DNA of 64,000 nt from Polytrichum commune (taxonomy: Eukaryota > Streptophyta > Polytrichopsida > Polytrichales > Polytrichaceae). Below, one piece after another: positions 1 to 12,143 of the stretch. A program made the position numbers and the translations under genes. How positions within the stretch are numbered: the stretch's first letter is position 1; each line of letters begins with the position of its first letter. The stretch covers positions 7,690,001 to 7,754,000 of the forward strand of contig OX485803.1 of the NCBI GenBank assembly GCA_950295325.1, given 5' to 3'. A model generated the notes under the pieces. The model saw only the letters and a list, made by a program, of their open reading frames with translations, had not been told where the DNA came from and did not search any database.

Positions 1-975
1 CAATTCAAGATTTCCTCCCCATGCCATCTATCATCTAATTCTCAGGAGTTTGTTGTGTTTCTGCAGTCACCTCTGCTCTCTTGGAACCTAGAAAAGCTGT
101 AAAACACTTTACAAATCAGCACTGGCTTGGACTCACACGAAAACACCCTGTAAAGATCACTTCCTCAGATATATTTTACAGTGGAAACTGGTTTAAATTG
201 GCCTCAGGTAAATTTTGATTCTTGGCTCCAAGTAGGCACTTAATCACAAAGTATACATATCCTGTTCTTGATTTGCAATCATCTAAATCACCTGCAAAAT
301 CTGAATCAGAAGATCCAACAAGACGACCTGAGTGATCAGATGGTGTATACATGATGCCATTGTGCCTTTGTGGTACTTGTAGATGCGTTTGACCGCTGTT
401 CAATGGGATTGTCGTGGTTATTCTTGATAAGTGGCAACCTTACTAACTGCTTAGGCAATATCAGGATGTGACACGATCATTGCGTACATTGAATAATGAA
501 CAACTTCACGGTAAGGGAGCGTCATGTGGTTCGAAATTCTAGCACGTCTAGTACCCAAGGGCTATACCAGGTATTGATTTCTCCGAAACTTGTTCCCCTG
601 TTATTTGGCACTCTTCAGTTCAAACATTTTTCAATACTGCAGCAACTTGAAGAATGTGGCTCCAGCAGTTTTACATTGGCACTGCCTATTTTAGTGGTGA
701 TCTGATGGTGATCAACAATATCGAGTATTTGGATCACAGCCTTACGTGTTTCTCAACAAGGAGGTGCGCACAAAGCTCGAGCCAAAATATTTTATGGCGT
801 AGTTTGTTGGCTACAATTCGACATAGAAGGCCTTGTATTTAACTTTGAACACCCACTTGTTCGAAACAACTTTGTGACCTGAGGGAAGCGGTACCAGCCA
901 CCATGTTGTTGTTCATGGCCACTTTTTTGCATGCGGAGAGTGAAGCGCCTTGTGATACGTTTTAGGTTGTGCAAT
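1..975 (-). mobile_element. Ty1/copia relic (RT end and RNase H)
   Basis: Read on the minus strand, about 975-790 resembles the start of a copia reverse transcriptase, with the region that is normally '...CKWVFK.K'. Positions 500-180 give a decayed 'YAM.VSHPDIA' stretch followed by the RNase H motif SDSDFAGDLDD at about 330-290. Several stop codons and frame changes interrupt it. No LTR, primer-binding site or target duplication is visible, and the left end runs off the window. The minus-strand stretch 1130-1380 repeats short SSS/GEL-rich peptides and may be the variable spacer between integrase and RT of the same relic. This is a dead fragment. Assignment to copia rests on motif order only. 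Confidence 0.7.
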
Positions 976-3900
976 GGTTCATCTACTGTGGTTAAAAAGG
1001 CATGAGAAACAGCAAGTTGATGAAACGTCTGATAATTCTCTATCTCTTCATGGAGTTTAGTGATTGTCTTGAATTTTGGTCTCGATACAAAATTAAGAGA
1101 AACAAGGAATCACGATCATGTGGTAAGAATTATGAAGTAGTTCCCACGGTGGATGAGGGACTTGATAATTGCATATCTCCCACTGCTGAGATGATGCCCG
1201 AAGATGAAGGAACATGCGGAAGTTCTCCCACCAGTGAAAGTATGCTTGAGGAAGGAACATTTTGAAGCTCTCCCACTGGGACACTCAAATCAGATGACGA
1301 CTGACACAAAGATATTGGATCTCCCACTGGTGGTAAGGAAACATGTGGTGTTGAAGCCTGTGAATTAATTTGTTTTGGTGAGGGAGGATTAATAGAAACA
1401 AAGTGATCATGTATATTGTTGCATTTTTAATTCTAGAGGTCTGAGGTGGCATTATAAAATACATTTAAAATTATCTCAAAACATTTTAATTATTTTTAAA
1501 TTGAAAATCATCAAAGACATCAATCCGTGAGGTCTTTTATGACAAATCATTCTTAGAAACATTCCCCTCGTCCAGGATCAGTTCTTGGAGCTCTTCTCCG
1601 CCCAAGTATTGCTCCAAGACAACGCATGGATCGTTCCCAATGCAAGATTCGTATTGTGGTATTTGTCAGTTGGTGTGGCACGGCTTAAGACTCGGGCACT
1701 GCCGTTGAGTTTGAATGTACTATTGCTATATGGTAATATGGAACAATTGACGAAGTTGCGCTTCTATATTCGCCCTATTGACCTAGACTGACTTTGGTAA
1801 TGAATTTAAAATTAAAAAACATATAAAAAAACACCTCAAAATATGCCAAGTATTTTAGAATTCATATTTTAAAATAAAAAATAAATGCACCCTTAATCAT
1901 ATATTGTGGTGGTTGCTCCTACTGGTTATGGTAATGAAAATGATGGAACATTAGTGGTGAGAGGGGTACATCTTGAAATAATACATGCTCCAAATACTCG
2001 ATAGTGTTGAACACTGGGTTAAGTATTGTACCACATCTCAAATGGTGTCCGATCCCCAAGTTGTGTATACACCGTCCTGTTTAAAAGATAGACAGCAGCA
2101 TTAGCCGGGGATGTTAAACACCCCCCACTATTTTTTTGGGGAGGTAGATTTGGAGAAGGGCAGCCGTCCAGAGACAAATGCAGATTTTCTGGACCCGATC
2201 AAAAACTTCTGCCCGTCTGTCCGACTTCCAAAAAATCATTGTCTTTGCATTCTTGAAGATTATTTATCCACAAATCTCATATTGAGTGCACTTCACCTTC
2301 AAGGTCCAAAATCCAATATATATGTTCACTTTCATTGAGCAGATAATCAATTGACTGGGATTTCATTATCAAAGTAAACCTGTCAATAAAGCATGTAATT
2401 AACTTGGAAGTCTAAAATATTACTAAACCTTCACCAGTACTGAGGTTATAATTTTTGTGACTTACCATTGAAAGGGTCTTTGTCATTCTTAAAATGGAAC
2501 TAAAATTTAGTGTTTTGTTTTTAGTATGTTAAATATTGCAGTCTAATTAATACCTTCTACTTTCACAAAGTATTCATATGCATTACCAAATTAATCAAGC
2601 CTAATTAATTATACAATGTACTTACTGGAATTAATTCCTTGATGTGTTACTTGAGAGCCAAACCCTAATCCAGACGTATTTTAGTATAGAACTTTCTCCT
2701 ATAGAAATGGATGTAGAATGTTGTTGGATGAACTTTGTTCAACGGTATATTTATTGTTCAATGGGAATTACCTATTTGAGTCCTGAAGAGAAAAATTTGA
2801 AAAACCTACTCTGGTTTAACACAACATTCATAATTGCAGGCAAAAACATAAACTTTGAACAAGGTTATTTGTGCACATATGATCGCTATACAATCATATT
2901 CAAAGTAACCACAATTTACACGTGCATTCCAACATTGTTCCTTGTTTTACGCTTCTAATCCAGTCGGCACTCACATCAGCACCTGAAACAGGATTCACTT
3001 TCTTTTAGCATGATTTTAGATATGAATTTGTGTATGAACACAACTTGCCCATCTAGAACAAATTTCATACATGGTCCTAGTGAAACAGCTGAGAGACAGT
3101 GGATGGAACTAACACATCTATTGTTATTTTTGTCTCTAAACTTTAGGGCCCTCTTTTGTACATCTACCTTTGCTTCATTAAATATAATAGCCTTTTTAAA
3201 TGTGCACACTAGAGAAATACAATACCTCTCCCTTATGTGTATTATGTACACTAATGCCTTAAATAATACCCCTTCTTACACTCACGTTAGTTTGTACGTG
3301 GTATGAAGAGTCCATCCCTTGGGCCAATATATTGGCTCTTAGTTATTGACACTATTATTATTATATATATATAAATTTTTATAATTTCACAATTTTTGGG
3401 GCAAAGAACATGTAACAACCAACTAATGCAAACAAATCTCTCTCTAAACAAGAATCTTTGCACAAACCAACTTTTAAAAACCCTAACATGGAGCTATAAG
3501 CTTAGCAATTCCAAGTGCGAAGAGGAAGGCATACAAACCATGGAATTTGTGGATTCAAGGGAATAAGCCAGAATCACCAATGTCCATACCCGTTCACACC
3601 CTCTTCTTCAAGACTTACGCAATTTGGCAACATTATTGGTCTTGTATCCAATTTCATTGAAACCCATGTATTTTCCCTACAGGTTCCCCAAGACACCTAT
3701 TCATATATTTCCCTATAATTCATCCACAATATAAATCCATATTTCGAGGTATGTATATTTTGACAAAATATATTATGAATACTACCAAATCTTACATGGT
3801 GGTGGATTTATGGTGTTGTATCTTTGAACTTGTGGAGTTCAAAACTAAAGACTAAGTTGCAATTGAATTTTCAATTTGTGCCAGAAAAGAAAAAAGAAAA

Positions 3901-4339
3901 CTAAAGACTAGGTGCACCCCCCATGCATCGGAATGGCCGTGGAGGGGGTTAACGAAGACATTGCCTCCATCTCCCTCTCCATTCCATCAAACACAAACAA
4001 CACATATTTGTCAAATTTTTCTCCAAACTTTTGGACCACCTTTTATACCTATATCACTACTTTTGACATCTCAATAGCATTTTAATTTGTAGAGACTATT
4101 GGGAAATATTACCTCCCCTTCATGTATTATGTTCATTTATGCCTCAAGCAAAACCCCTTTCTACACTCCCGGTAGTTTGTACATGGGATGAAGAGTGCAT
4201 CCTAGTTGTGAATCCTACTTACCTTACTCTCTTTCATCTCTTAGTGTGGGCCTTATAACTTTGAACTAATCATTTATTGCACTTGAGCACATTGTTGCAC
4301 TTGAAATTAGTGGCACTAGTAATATCATAGCGTAAAGAA
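976..4339. other. Intergenic, no gene recognised
   Basis: I see no convincing gene. A short open stretch at 2644-2958 (+) and another at 1585-1791 (+) have no recognisable motif. A segment of about 60 bp near 3250-3315 recurs, diverged, near 4135-4200 (shared words include 'TTTGTAC.TGG.ATGAAGAGT.CATCC'). It looks like a degenerate dispersed repeat. Confidence 0.4.
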
Positions 4340-4985
4340 ATTCAGTATCACCTTCACCATTTCCCACCCCTCACTATTAGCCCACCTTCACTAATTGGGA
4401 AATTCAGTGTAAACCAAAACCTTCAAATATGTACTAAGATAAGTGGGTATAACTAAGTTGTCCTCGTAAACGGGGACTTATGTTTGAGTTATATGTGGTG
4501 ATGTGTGGATCTGAGAATGGACATAAAAAGAGATGCGTTTCAAAAAACTTGGAGTATGTGGTCAAAACTTGTTAACTGTTCTTAGTTCAATAGAGAACAT
4601 AAGTGGAGAGATCCATATGATCATCCAATGAGGAAAACAATATTCACTTGACAATGAATAAGATGTTCATACGAGCTTAGTATGTCATGAGGAAAATGGG
4701 TATGGACACAATTTGAATTTGCTAAATATCTCACACTATTTGGGTATTTTCATCCCTCCAAGAAGTGGGTGCAAGAGAGAAAAGTGTGTGCTTAAGACCC
4801 GCTTACCTTATAATGACAGAGAGAGTAAAAAACTACGATCAAGAGAAAGATCTAGTCATAGAGAGAGGACGCATCAAGCTGCAGTGGAGATGGATGATAA
4901 TTGCTCGATACGTTCATCCGCAAACGCATCCATCCATTGGTGGACTAATTCTGTCGGGATCGGCTGTGAAGTGTAGGAGCATTTT
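4340..4985. repeat. Dispersed repeat R1, copy 1
   Basis: This stretch matches 34240-34575 over its first part (starting 'CACCCCTCACTATTAGCCC') and 23853-24165 over its second part (starting near 'TTCATACGA'). The three copies together define one repeat of at least about 630 bp, all in the same orientation. The match is clearly homologous with scattered substitutions and small indels. No coding motif was recognised. It ends just before the TIR that starts at 5018. Confidence 0.75.
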
Positions 4986-5017
4986 AAGTATGTGACGAGA
5001 GTTTTGTAGGGAAGTTA

Positions 5018-5170
5018 GGCCCGGTTCAGACCGGGACGTCCACTCGCAGTGGACAAGATTTTGAGGAGTGTGATTGGACAAAGAGAGGGTTTTGTCCGGT
5101 GGGGTATTCATACCGGAGGGACGTCCTCTGGGGATGTAGTCCACGTCATCAGGCCCTCCCGCCAAAATTG
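5018..5170 (+). repeat. Left terminal/subterminal repeat of the Harbinger-like element
   Basis: Begins GGCCCGGTTCAGACCGGG and contains the small palindrome GTCCACTCGCAGTGGAC. Further inside it has 'TTTGTCCGGTGGGG' and 'CATACCGGAGGGACGTCC', which have counterparts inside the right end. Confidence 0.65.
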
Positions 5171-5332
5171 TTTGAGGGACTGGACTTGTAGTGGACAAAT
5201 TTCGGGTCACATCGGGAGGTGACCCCTGTCACTAGGGCGCTCCATGGAACCAAGGGCAGAGTGCACCCTGGCCATGGATGCTCCCCGGGACGGTCAACGG
5301 CCAAGATTAGACCCGGGCAGCTACCCTGCCAG

Positions 5333-5680
5333 GGCTGCGGGCCCCGGGCACGGGGGGGAGGGAGACAGGGGAAGGGAGGGCTGACACCCCCACTTGGGTA
5401 CCAATGATAGGGGAGCACCGAAAGTTAATTACAGATTTGCCCTAGTGACAGGGGTTTCAGAAATAACCCGTTGAAGTTCAAGACTGCAGGAAAATGACCG
5501 ATCAATTTAAGAGGAAATTATCGAGTCTACCCCAATTTAATAAAGGAAAACCGGAGGATGTCAACATGTAACCGATTGACCTGGCAAACACTAGGATCTC
5601 AACCGGATATGCCCAAAAATCTCCCCCATCACTGCTTCACACATGAGACTGCGAGCCGGGAGTACTTGGACACTTGGACT
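5333..5680 (+). repeat. MULE left terminal inverted repeat
   Basis: About 348 bp. It matches the reverse complement of 14551-14870 with few differences. The outer ~80 bp are GC-rich and include a G7 run. The inner part carries GGAAAACCGGAGGATGTCAA. Relative to the right copy it keeps an additional 24 bp or so (TGTAACCGATTGACC...), which a third related copy near 29040 also has. The right copy is therefore the one with the deletion. A short self-complementary pair (CCCCTGTCACTAGGGC at 5223 and GCCCTAGTGACAGGGG at 5441) adds a possible hairpin. Confidence 0.85.
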
Positions 5681-6079
5681 ACCGTTCTCCCTCTTCAATA
5701 TGACGCGTTTGGGAAACACAAAAGAAGGCACACGATCAAGATGTCGTTCTTTCATTAATATGACATATGGCGTAAATTTGTTGTATTATTGAGGGAATAC
5801 AAAAACATAAGTAATATAAGCTTCAAAATAGATACAACGTTTTAAGCAATATAGATGGTATGAAACAATATCTCATAACTCCACACAAATATAAATATTC
5901 CCAATAATTCTTGAAATAAGAGTTCAATTTTTTTTGGTGTTGCCTACCCAAGTTGGCAACGGTTATCTAAATTTCTACTAACTTTTGAAAACTAACAATT
6001 TCATCAAAACCAAAATATCAAGAGTTTTTCAAAAAATGATTAGACAACAATGGTACATGATATTTACCAACCGACAAGG

Positions 6080-6505
6080 TTAAGCAAAACGAATATATTC
6101 ATCCGGTAAGGTTATTCCAGATATGAATTTTCCACTGTGCTCAATAAGAAGGGTGTAAGATTGTGCATCTTTCCCTTCATTTGAGAAATTGTACGTGACT
6201 AATTTTCCTAATTCCCATACATTGGCATTCTCGTTGTAAAGCTCGACCATTTGCCCAACATAAGAACCGTCCATTCCAATGGAACCGGTGTGAAATTCAC
6301 CCCATATAATTGTATTTCCACAATTATGGCAATCCTTACACTGCTCCCCATCGCACAACAAGTTGTGATCTCCACAAATCCGACATTTTTATTTATACAA
6401 TTTAAGGAGTTGCAACCGCTTTCACTTTCGAGCCATAGATTGTCGTCGCCGAGTCTCCATTGTTGTTTCAGGTCGTGCCAATGCAGTGCTTCTAATTATT
6501 GGTGG
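6080..6505 (-). pseudogene. MULE C-terminal zinc-knuckle exon
   Basis: Starts after a TATGTAG acceptor (about 6506) with PPIIRSTALARPETT and ETRRRQSMARK. It then has an in-frame TGA and, 11 codons later, a TAA, both inside a basic stretch. KCRICGDHNLLCDGEQCKDC and HNCGN follow, a Cys/His cluster of the type closing many MULE and FAR1 proteins. The frame ends TGA-free at LPDEYIRFA. The phase is consistent with the upstream exon (G|GA). Confidence 0.65.
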
Positions 6506-6529
6506 TCCTACATAAGATAAGATGGGAAT

Positions 6530-7200
6530 CAATAAAAATTTATTATTATTAAAATTTATTAAATATAAATCTTCATTTATTTAATAACAAAATTATTTTA
6601 TTTGATAAAAATTTAAATTTAAAACTAAAAAATATTTAATAATCTAGAAAAGTATAATTATTTGAATATAATATTAATTTATTTAAAAATATTATAATTA
6701 ATTTTATTGGATTTATATAAAATTGACATTGATTTTATTAATCTAATTACAATATTAATTTATTTCATTTGATAAAAAACTATTTAATTTGATTAAAAAT
6801 GCAGTTAATATGATAAAATATCTCATTTATTTCATAAAATATTTTATTTATATGATAAGATATTTTATTAATTTAATTGATAAAATGTGGAATTTATTTT
6901 GTTAAATTTGTAACTTATCTGATTAAAAACCATTTTATTCGATAAAATATCTAACTTCTTTGATACAATATCCGATTTATTTTATTTAAAATATATATTT
7001 TATTTGATAAACTATCTAATTATTTTAATAATATATGTTAATAGATAAAATATATATTTTATCTAAAAACAACCTTAATTATATTCACATTTATTTTAAA
7101 GGAATATGAAGATATTATTATTTATTTAATAACAATATTAATGTATTTCATAACATTTTTAAACAATTTCATAATAATTTTAATAGAGCATATTAAATTA
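6530..7200. repeat. AT-rich degenerate minisatellite in MULE intron
   Basis: About 670 bp made almost entirely of A and T, with a recurring TTTGATAAAATATCTAATTT-type unit of about 25-35 bp in many diverged copies. It lies between GTACTT at 7207 and TATGTAG near 6506, so it is intronic to the MULE gene. Confidence 0.7.
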
Positions 7201-7206
7201 AAAGTA

Positions 7207-8057
7207 CCTGATGCTTGTGAGGGGTTTGTGTCTCCACTTGAACCAGCTACATTCTTGTTTTTGGGATTCCATGGCCTCCCATGCCCAAACCTCGTCCTTG
7301 ATACATTCGCTTGAACTGAAGCGATACTACTACCAGTGCAAGGCAAAGAAATACGTCTAGGAACTAATTGAGGGTTGAAGGCAAATTGAAGCTCTATTTT
7401 TAGGTCATTTAACCTTCTAATTGCGTTTTCTACATGTTCTAGTCCTATATTTTTCATCTTATCAGTTGTAAAATAATCTCGACCCAACTCATTATATAAA
7501 TCATTTAACTTCTCCAAACGAACTTGGGTATGAGGATGAGCCTCCACTTTTGTTGTTTCCACTTGTATCATACTAAGGCTATCGTCTCGTATACCAATAT
7601 CATCAGTAGCTGGAGGTAGAAGGTTAATTTCAGGGCTTTGTGGAGGAGAAACCACGTCATCTTCTTCCACATCGTCTAAATTGTTTACAAATCACCTTCT
7701 TCAACAAACAATATACGCTTCAAATATGTGAATTGTTCATCCACCAACTTCCTCACAGCAAGAAGTTGTTTGCAAATAGAGACTCTATCTTCACACTCAC
7801 AACACTCAGTGCCCAAATTCACTGCATACCATCGCTCATGTATTGTTTGGCTACAGATGAGAAATTCCATACCAACATCATCGATAACTTCAAGATTTCT
7901 TGGAGGATCAACCTTAATCCTTTCTACCATAGCGTTAGCATTCTGCATGCGGGCTATATATTGTCTATTTTTTCCCCCTTGTTGAATACTTTCGTGAATC
8001 GCTTAGTGCATTCACATGCATGTAGTGCTCTATCAATGTCCCACTGTAAAGGCACCG
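7207..8057 (-). pseudogene. MULE SWIM-type zinc finger exon
   Basis: The likely splice acceptor is CCTTTACAG at about 8058, opening with W-DIDRALHACECTKRF. A frame break lies near 7955. NLEVIDDVGMEF and WYAVNLGTECCECEDRVSIC then follow. The SWIM pattern CxCx(n)CxH reads C-E-C...C-K-Q here, so the final histidine is glutamine. Downstream residues (RKLVDEQFTYLK) are typical of MULEs. The exon ends ...NPSQASG at a GTACTT donor (7207). Confidence 0.7.
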
Positions 8058-8059
8058 AG

Positions 8060-10630
8060 AAACCTTCACCGAACCAGCAAGAAGCGAGACGAGAAGAAAA
8101 GGGACCAGTGCGGGAGCTTGAGGGACCAGCAAGGAGAAAGAAGCCTGTGTGGAAACGGTCGAATGCTGAAGGACCGGCGAAGAGAAGAGACCAGCGAAGC
8201 GAAAGACGCACCAGGTTTGAAGGAACAACGGGGAAAGAGGAAGAGGCCAGTAGGTCTGAGGGACCAGCACAAGAGCTTGAGGGACTAGGTTAGGAGCTGC
8301 GGGGCCCAGCGAGGAGAGGACCCAGCCCGGGAGCCGAAGAGGCCAGTAAGCTTGAGGGACCAACAAGAGAAGCAACTAACGAACGGCAGTGGGAACGGGA
8401 CCCTTTTAAGGCTTGGGACGGCCATGGGGATAGGCCAAAGCGGGACCGGTGAACGACAATGGGAACATGACCCTTTTAAGGCCATGGACGGCCATGGGAG
8501 ACAAGCCGGTTCGGGACGGGCGAACGGGAATGTAAACAAGACCATTTATAGAAGCGTAGAGGCACGGTCCTATCCGCGCTTTAGGAGCACATGTCAATTA
8601 ATTAGCTAGGTGATATGAAGGGATATGTACGTAGGAAGGACATTAGAATTAGTAATTTGGAATTAGAACTCTAAATTCAGACTTTTAATTAGATTCATTA
8701 CTAAATTTAGCTGCATCTGACATTTAAGGAAACTTACGAATTCCTAGATGCAAAACACTATATAAAGGGGGCAAGTTGAGTCCCCTAATACACTTCATTT
8801 TACAAGCATAATTTTACATGAGTGTCCGGACCTCGGACTTATTTGAGACGTGAGGCATGAGCGTCCGAACCTCGGACTTATTTGAGACGTGAGGCATGAG
8901 CGTCCGAAACTTCGGACTTATTTGAGTCGTGAGGAAATCTCTAGGGCAAACTAAATTGAACGTTAGAGATTAATTTGAGTCGTGTGGCAAAGGAGCATTC
9001 GGAGAGCAAGGAATCACACGCGGCCTTAAATGTCACTCACGACTTAGGAAACGTTGGGAATTACTTTGAGGCCGGTTTATGAATGAAAGGAAAGTATACG
9101 CGTGCACATTCATCGGAACCTTAAAAGAGACCAATGTTGTGACTTACATATTAAGCTTTGGACATAGACGTCATATACCAAAATTATACAAAAATAAAGT
9201 AAAGGGTTGAGGTAAGGAGAAAGAGGTGGCCAAGTGGCTAAACAAATGAGGCAAGGTATATCGGTACGAAAGGCCGTCAAATCCGGAGTGGACACCTAGT
9301 TGTGATTACTTTCACCAAAGTGACTTCGGATTTGAGGGAATTGATAGGTAAGGACCACTCAATGGAAACCTAAACTATCAAGTGCTAGGCGAGCAAGAAG
9401 AGATGATCTAAAGGAGGCTAGCCGGCACCTTACTATCATATCTCCTACCCTACCCTATATAGCCTAAGGGGGAATTTCAAGTTATCAAGGGATAAACACT
9501 TGAGGATTTGGACCAAGATTCGGATTACCCTTAGGAGGATAGGCAATTATGAATTAAGCTCATAAAGAGATTATGAACCAGAAAAGATACACACTTATGA
9601 AGAGCGGAATGAAGAGGGATTTTATTGTATCCAAGCTAGGTTGTTTTGACTTAGCGAGGGAGCATGCTTGCCTTGTAAAGAACTTAGGCAAGATACTTGA
9701 AGACTTGAACGGAATGAAGGATATGGTATAAGATCTTGAATGGATAAATAGGATTTTGAATGATTTCAAGCCATGAAAGATATTGTATGAATGAGAGTTT
9801 AGAATTCAAACCATGAAAGATATTGTATAAGAATGTTTCCCCTTTGAAAACACTTAACCTCGACATTAGGCTTTCGGGGAACATGAACTTGAAAGACTAG
9901 GACACTTTCTCCTTAGAGATTTACAAGAGACCTAGCACAACATTTTTGAGGGATAAAAATATCTCGCCAGTCAATCGAACTATGAAAGAGGCAAGATCTA
10001 AGATCTAAATAGGAACTAGGAAAAGATTGTTCTTAGGAACACCTAACCTTGACATTAGAGTTTTCGGGGAACATAACCTTGGAAACTTAGAGTACTTTCT
10101 CCTTGGAGATATCATTAAGAAGAAACAGCATATTAGAGACACTATGCGACAAGGACTTGATATTGTATAAGAACGAATTTCCTCTGAAACACTTAACTTC
10201 GACATTAGATTTCAAAGGAACATAAACTTGAAAGCTAGGACACCTTCTCAGTAGAGATTAACTCCAACGAGGAGGTATCATATTAGGGACACTATGCATG
10301 AGTACGTCTTATTAGAGTTCTAACATCATATTGAGCTTTTTGAATTTATAAGTAAACAGACCACCTTCATGAACGAAATTAGAGGAGCAAGCTAATTTTA
10401 GGCGGGCGCAGTGTCTGTGTAAACCGGTCAGCAGTGGGTTACACCGTCTAAGGCTGGAAGGTTGAAGGTGGCCTCCACACCCACCACCAACTCTAAGGCC
10501 CGTTCCAGGTTGTCCTACACATCAAAGACAATAAAGGTTAATAATAATAATAATATTATGAAAATTAATATTACATATGTATGTTATTATTTAATTGATA
10601 ATTCATATATTATTCAAATATTCAAATCAA
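8060..10630. repeat. Tandem-repeat-rich insert in the MULE intron
   Basis: There is no MULE coding in this 2.6 kb. It holds purine-rich GAGGGACCAGCA-like repeats (8090-8350), two ~70-bp units around 'GACCCTTTTAAGGC' (8380-8530), three ~50-bp units around 'CCTCGGACTTATTTGAGACG' (8820-8945), and three ~170-bp units around 'CTTAACCTCGACATTAG' (9838-10262). A TATA-like TATATAAAGGGGG at 8759 precedes the second array. An LTR or other retroelement fragment is possible, but I could not define ends or a target duplication. Confidence 0.6.
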
Positions 10631-10639
10631 TCACATACC

Positions 10640-11237
10640 TATAAGTGCCCAAATTAGTTGATCCAATCGTCGATTGACTTTCTTATCGAGCAAAGTATAT
10701 TTTATGAAATGCCATAATCTTTCCACAAGATTTGTTGTATTCACAAATCCATGCTCGTATAGACGGTTGAATCGTGGCCACATACCACGCCACTCGCAGT
10801 TCCCCGCCCATCCAGTCGCAACATTGTTCAAAACAAGTTTTTCGCTTGCCCATATGATTTTGAATTCAACATATTTTGTATTGAACTGGGTCTCGGTGAG
10901 GCATTCCAAAAGGCCGCACATATCACGATAAAGTTGAGTTCTCTTATCAACAGTCACATGAGACACAAGATGTTCCATCCACGCCTTTTTAACATGAAAC
11001 GAACACAACAATAATTTGCATTTGATCTGCTCACTACCTGTGATATTGTTCGCCCAACACCATGGATCCTCATTGATCACTGTTGTGAAAGCGTTAAATT
11101 CTGTTGTGCTTTTGTCAATAACTATTGCATTGGGTCTAACAGGTCTCATTCTCTCAAAGACTGCTCGCAAAGTAATCCTCAATGCCGTTGCCTCATGACC
11201 TGCTTGATAATCTTTAGAACAAAGCATCAAGAAAATG
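10640..11237 (-). pseudogene. MULE catalytic domain, second Asp and Glu
   Basis: Continues the protein after the insertion: FLMLCSKDYQAGHEATALRI, then NAIVIDKSTTEFNAF (second Asp), KLLLCSFHVKKAW (C...H pair typical of MULEs), and TTNLVERLWHFIKYTLL (Glu). It ends at LIWALIG, followed by GTATGT, a good splice donor. Joining VPI-F across the insertion gives VPIFLMLCSKD without loss of a residue. Confidence 0.8.
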
Positions 11238-12135
11238 TCCGGGGAGGGCACTCGCGAAAATTTATTAAACCATGTGAGAAAGAATGTAGGGTATTTTTTA
11301 TTCATTTGTGATAAAATTTATACAATTCTTCGATATAATGAAGCACCTCTTCAATTACAAAGTTGTGTGTATAGAAAAATAAGGGTACCATATAATGCAT
11401 CAATTTATCTAATTCTTTCAATCTAAAATAGGGTTGGGAATAGTAGGTAGAGAAAAAAATATTGAGGCAGAGGTATACAATGCATTTTATGGTGGTCAAT
11501 GGATGAAAAACTATCCATTTTCAATCCAAATTCCCGAATGAAAAATTTGGATGATGAGGGTTTTGGTGTTCTTTGCTTTGTGTGTTGCCTAGGGTTGCTT
11601 GCACCAATGCAACGCTGCTTGTGAGGCAGGATTTGGTGTTGAAGTTCTTGACGTTCATTTTGTGGTTGTGTGCGGTTTTATGAGTTCTAGTGGTATGCTT
11701 GTGGTTTTCGGAGTTCTAGTAGTAGAATCTTGTCTTCATTCGTTTTACAGTGAGTTCAAATACTTGAGAAAGGTGGCTGGAGGCTGCTGCTATATGATTT
11801 CGAATTTGACGGGGTTGCAAGGGGTGGAGAATGTGCATTGTTTGATGTCTTCAGTCTAGACATGGCTTATTGAATTTTCACTACAAACTTTCAAGAGTCC
11901 TATGAGTTGTCATTCATGGGGTCAAATATAAAAATTATAAGGAACATAGGGTACTAGAAACTAGTTGAGTTGCGACTTTATAAATACAAATAGGGTCATC
12001 TAAAATGACAAAATTTAGATTTATCTGTACTAATAGGGTGTAAAGAATTCCAATTTCTTAGATGAATAGCCCCATGATAAATACCCTTCTGTCGCAGATG
12101 GGTTATTAAATACATGTATGAGTGCCCTCCCCGGG
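11238..12135. mobile_element. hAT-like element, 898 bp (family H, copy 1)
   Basis: The ends read TCCGGGGAGGGCACTC (left) and GAGTGCCCTCCCCGGG (right). The direct 8-bp duplication AGAAAATG flanks it at 11230-11237 and 12136-12143. Excision with one duplication restores the MULE reading frame (VPIFLMLCSKD). Subterminal sequence (a TTTATTAAACC / GGGTATTTATCATGGGG type) matches the two larger copies at 30463 and 50877. Internal ORFs are short and without motifs. An 8-bp duplication suits the hAT superfamily. No transposase is present, so it is non-autonomous. Confidence 0.85.
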
Positions 12136-12143
12136 AGAAAATG

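Noticed and set aside
5211-5237. Possible sixth family H end (ATCGGGAGGTGACC)
   Set aside because: It resembles the family termini, but no partner end and no 8-bp duplication could be found.
7640-8375. Long overlapping frames on both strands
   Set aside because: The 5' half is antisense to MULE SWIM coding. The remainder is purine-rich tandem repeat that is open by composition.
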